Positions 63,470 through 64,000 of a DNA stretch of 64,000 nt are shown piece after piece (positions within the stretch are counted from its first letter, which is position 1; the number at the start of each line of letters is the position of its first letter). The position numbers and the translations under genes are program-made. Below the pieces are notes generated by a model that searched no databases, was not told the DNA's origin, and saw only the letters and a program-made list of their open reading frames with translations. Source of the stretch: Solibacillus daqui. GTDB lineage: Bacteria > Bacillota > Bacilli > Bacillales_A > Planococcaceae. Location of the stretch: contig NZ_CP114887.1 of the NCBI RefSeq assembly GCF_028747805.1, positions 2,845,501-2,909,500 on the forward strand, in the 5' to 3' direction.

Positions 63470-64000
63470 TTACGCTAATAAAGATACTAATACCGCTTTT
63501 TGTGCATGCAGACGATTTTCTGCTTGCTCAAATATATAAGAATTTGGTCCATCAATTACTGATGTCGCAACTTCTTCCTCTCTGTGTGCTGGTAAGCAAT
63601 GTAGGAACAAATAATCTGGCTTTGCATGTGCAACTAACTCATCATTAATTTGGTAGCCTACAAAGTCTTTTAAACGCTTTTCTGTTTCCTCTTCTTGCCC
63701 CATAGATGTCCAAACGTCTGCATATACCGCATCCGCATCTTTCACGGCTTCAATCGGATCATTTGTCACAAAAACTGTGCTACCGTTTTGGACTGCAATT
63801 TGCATTGCTTTTTCAATAATTGTCTTGTCGCATTCATAGCCAACTGGAGTTGCTACTGCTACATGCATACCAACATGTGCTGCTGCTACAATTAATGCAT
63901 GTGCAACGTTATTGCCATCACCTACATAAGCAATTTTTAAACCTTTTAACTCACCTTTGTTTTCAGCAATTGTTTCAAGATCCGCTAATGCTTGGCACGG
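63470..64000 (-). CDS. argF: Ornithine carbamoyltransferase, 5' end cut by the window
   Basis: Converts ornithine and carbamoyl phosphate to citrulline in arginine synthesis. The C-terminal 176 residues are present and the frame is open to the right edge. The carbamoyl-phosphate segment begins in [11 protein letters not shown]; the ornithine-binding SMG loop is WTSMGQEEE; the [11 protein letters not shown] signature holds the catalytic Cys. The missing N-terminal half (with STRTR) lies beyond 64000. Confidence 0.96.
   Translation of the reverse strand, partial: PCQALADLETIAENKGELKGLKIAYVGDGNNVAHALIVAAAHVGMHVAVATPVGYECDKTIIEKAMQIAVQNGSTVFVTNDPIEAVKDADAVYADVWTSMGQEEETEKRLKDFVGYQINDELVAHAKPDYLFLHCLPAHREEEVATSVIDGPNSYIFEQAENRLHAQKAVLVSLLA

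Overview
The window is a chromosomal stretch of a low-GC, endospore-forming Firmicute, most likely of the Planococcaceae (Lysinibacillus or Solibacillus-like). The evidence is the AT-rich coding sequence, strong GGAGG ribosome sites with frequent TTG and GTG starts, the sporulation genes gerE and sspI, a CotY/CotZ-type coat protein, YheC/YheD-type ATP-grasp proteins, and a gene order that follows the Bacillus subtilis ysn-rph-racE-ysmB-gerE-ysmA-sdh-yslB-lysC-uvrC-trxA-etf-fad-lcfA-yshE-mutS2-polX-cvpA-zapA-rnhC-(pheT-pheS)-ysgA-sspI block. Genus is an inference; no rRNA is present.

Layout. 1-3.4 kb: a 5'-truncated hypothetical gene, a 48-residue DUF2639-like gene, a methyltransferase, a short-chain dehydrogenase and tRNA-Arg(TCT). 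3.5-7.7 kb: phosphodiesterase, rdgB, rph, murI, a MarR regulator, gerE and a thioesterase. 7.9-13.4 kb: sdhCAB (succinate:menaquinone reductase), yslB, and lysC under a lysine riboswitch. 13.4-22.3 kb: uvrC, trxA, an M42 peptidase, and the fatty-acid degradation set lcfA / fadR-fadB-etfB-etfA with a FadR operator. 22.5-29.6 kb: a 26-residue membrane peptide gene, yshE, mutS2, polX, cvpA, zapA and rnhC.

29.6-53.8 kb is an insertion relative to the B. subtilis order, where rnhC is followed by pheT. It carries a VOC protein, an EmrB-type exporter with a TetR regulator, an island of large palindromes, dbpA, a LysR regulator facing an F420-ligase-like gene, an amino-acid permease, a frameshifted pseudogene, a secreted tandem NlpC/P60 protein, and then the most interesting block (40.6-49.5 kb). 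That block encodes three MurF-like ligase modules, YheC/YheD-type ATP-grasp proteins (one a tandem with a decayed half, one fused to a Mur ligase), a separate amino-acid-ligase-type ATP-grasp enzyme and two spore-coat-like small proteins. Two of its promoters resemble the sigma-K-type promoter in front of gerE. I infer a late-sporulation, ribosome-independent peptide or amino-acid ligation system acting at the spore surface. The product is unknown. An ECF S component, an isochorismatase-like hydrolase, a membrane protein and a chemoreceptor follow.

53.8-64 kb: pheST with a T-box leader, qoxABCD (aa3-type quinol oxidase), a TrmH-family rRNA methyltransferase, sspI and the truncated argF. Most genes are on the minus strand and the operons are separated by clear intrinsic terminators, many bidirectional.
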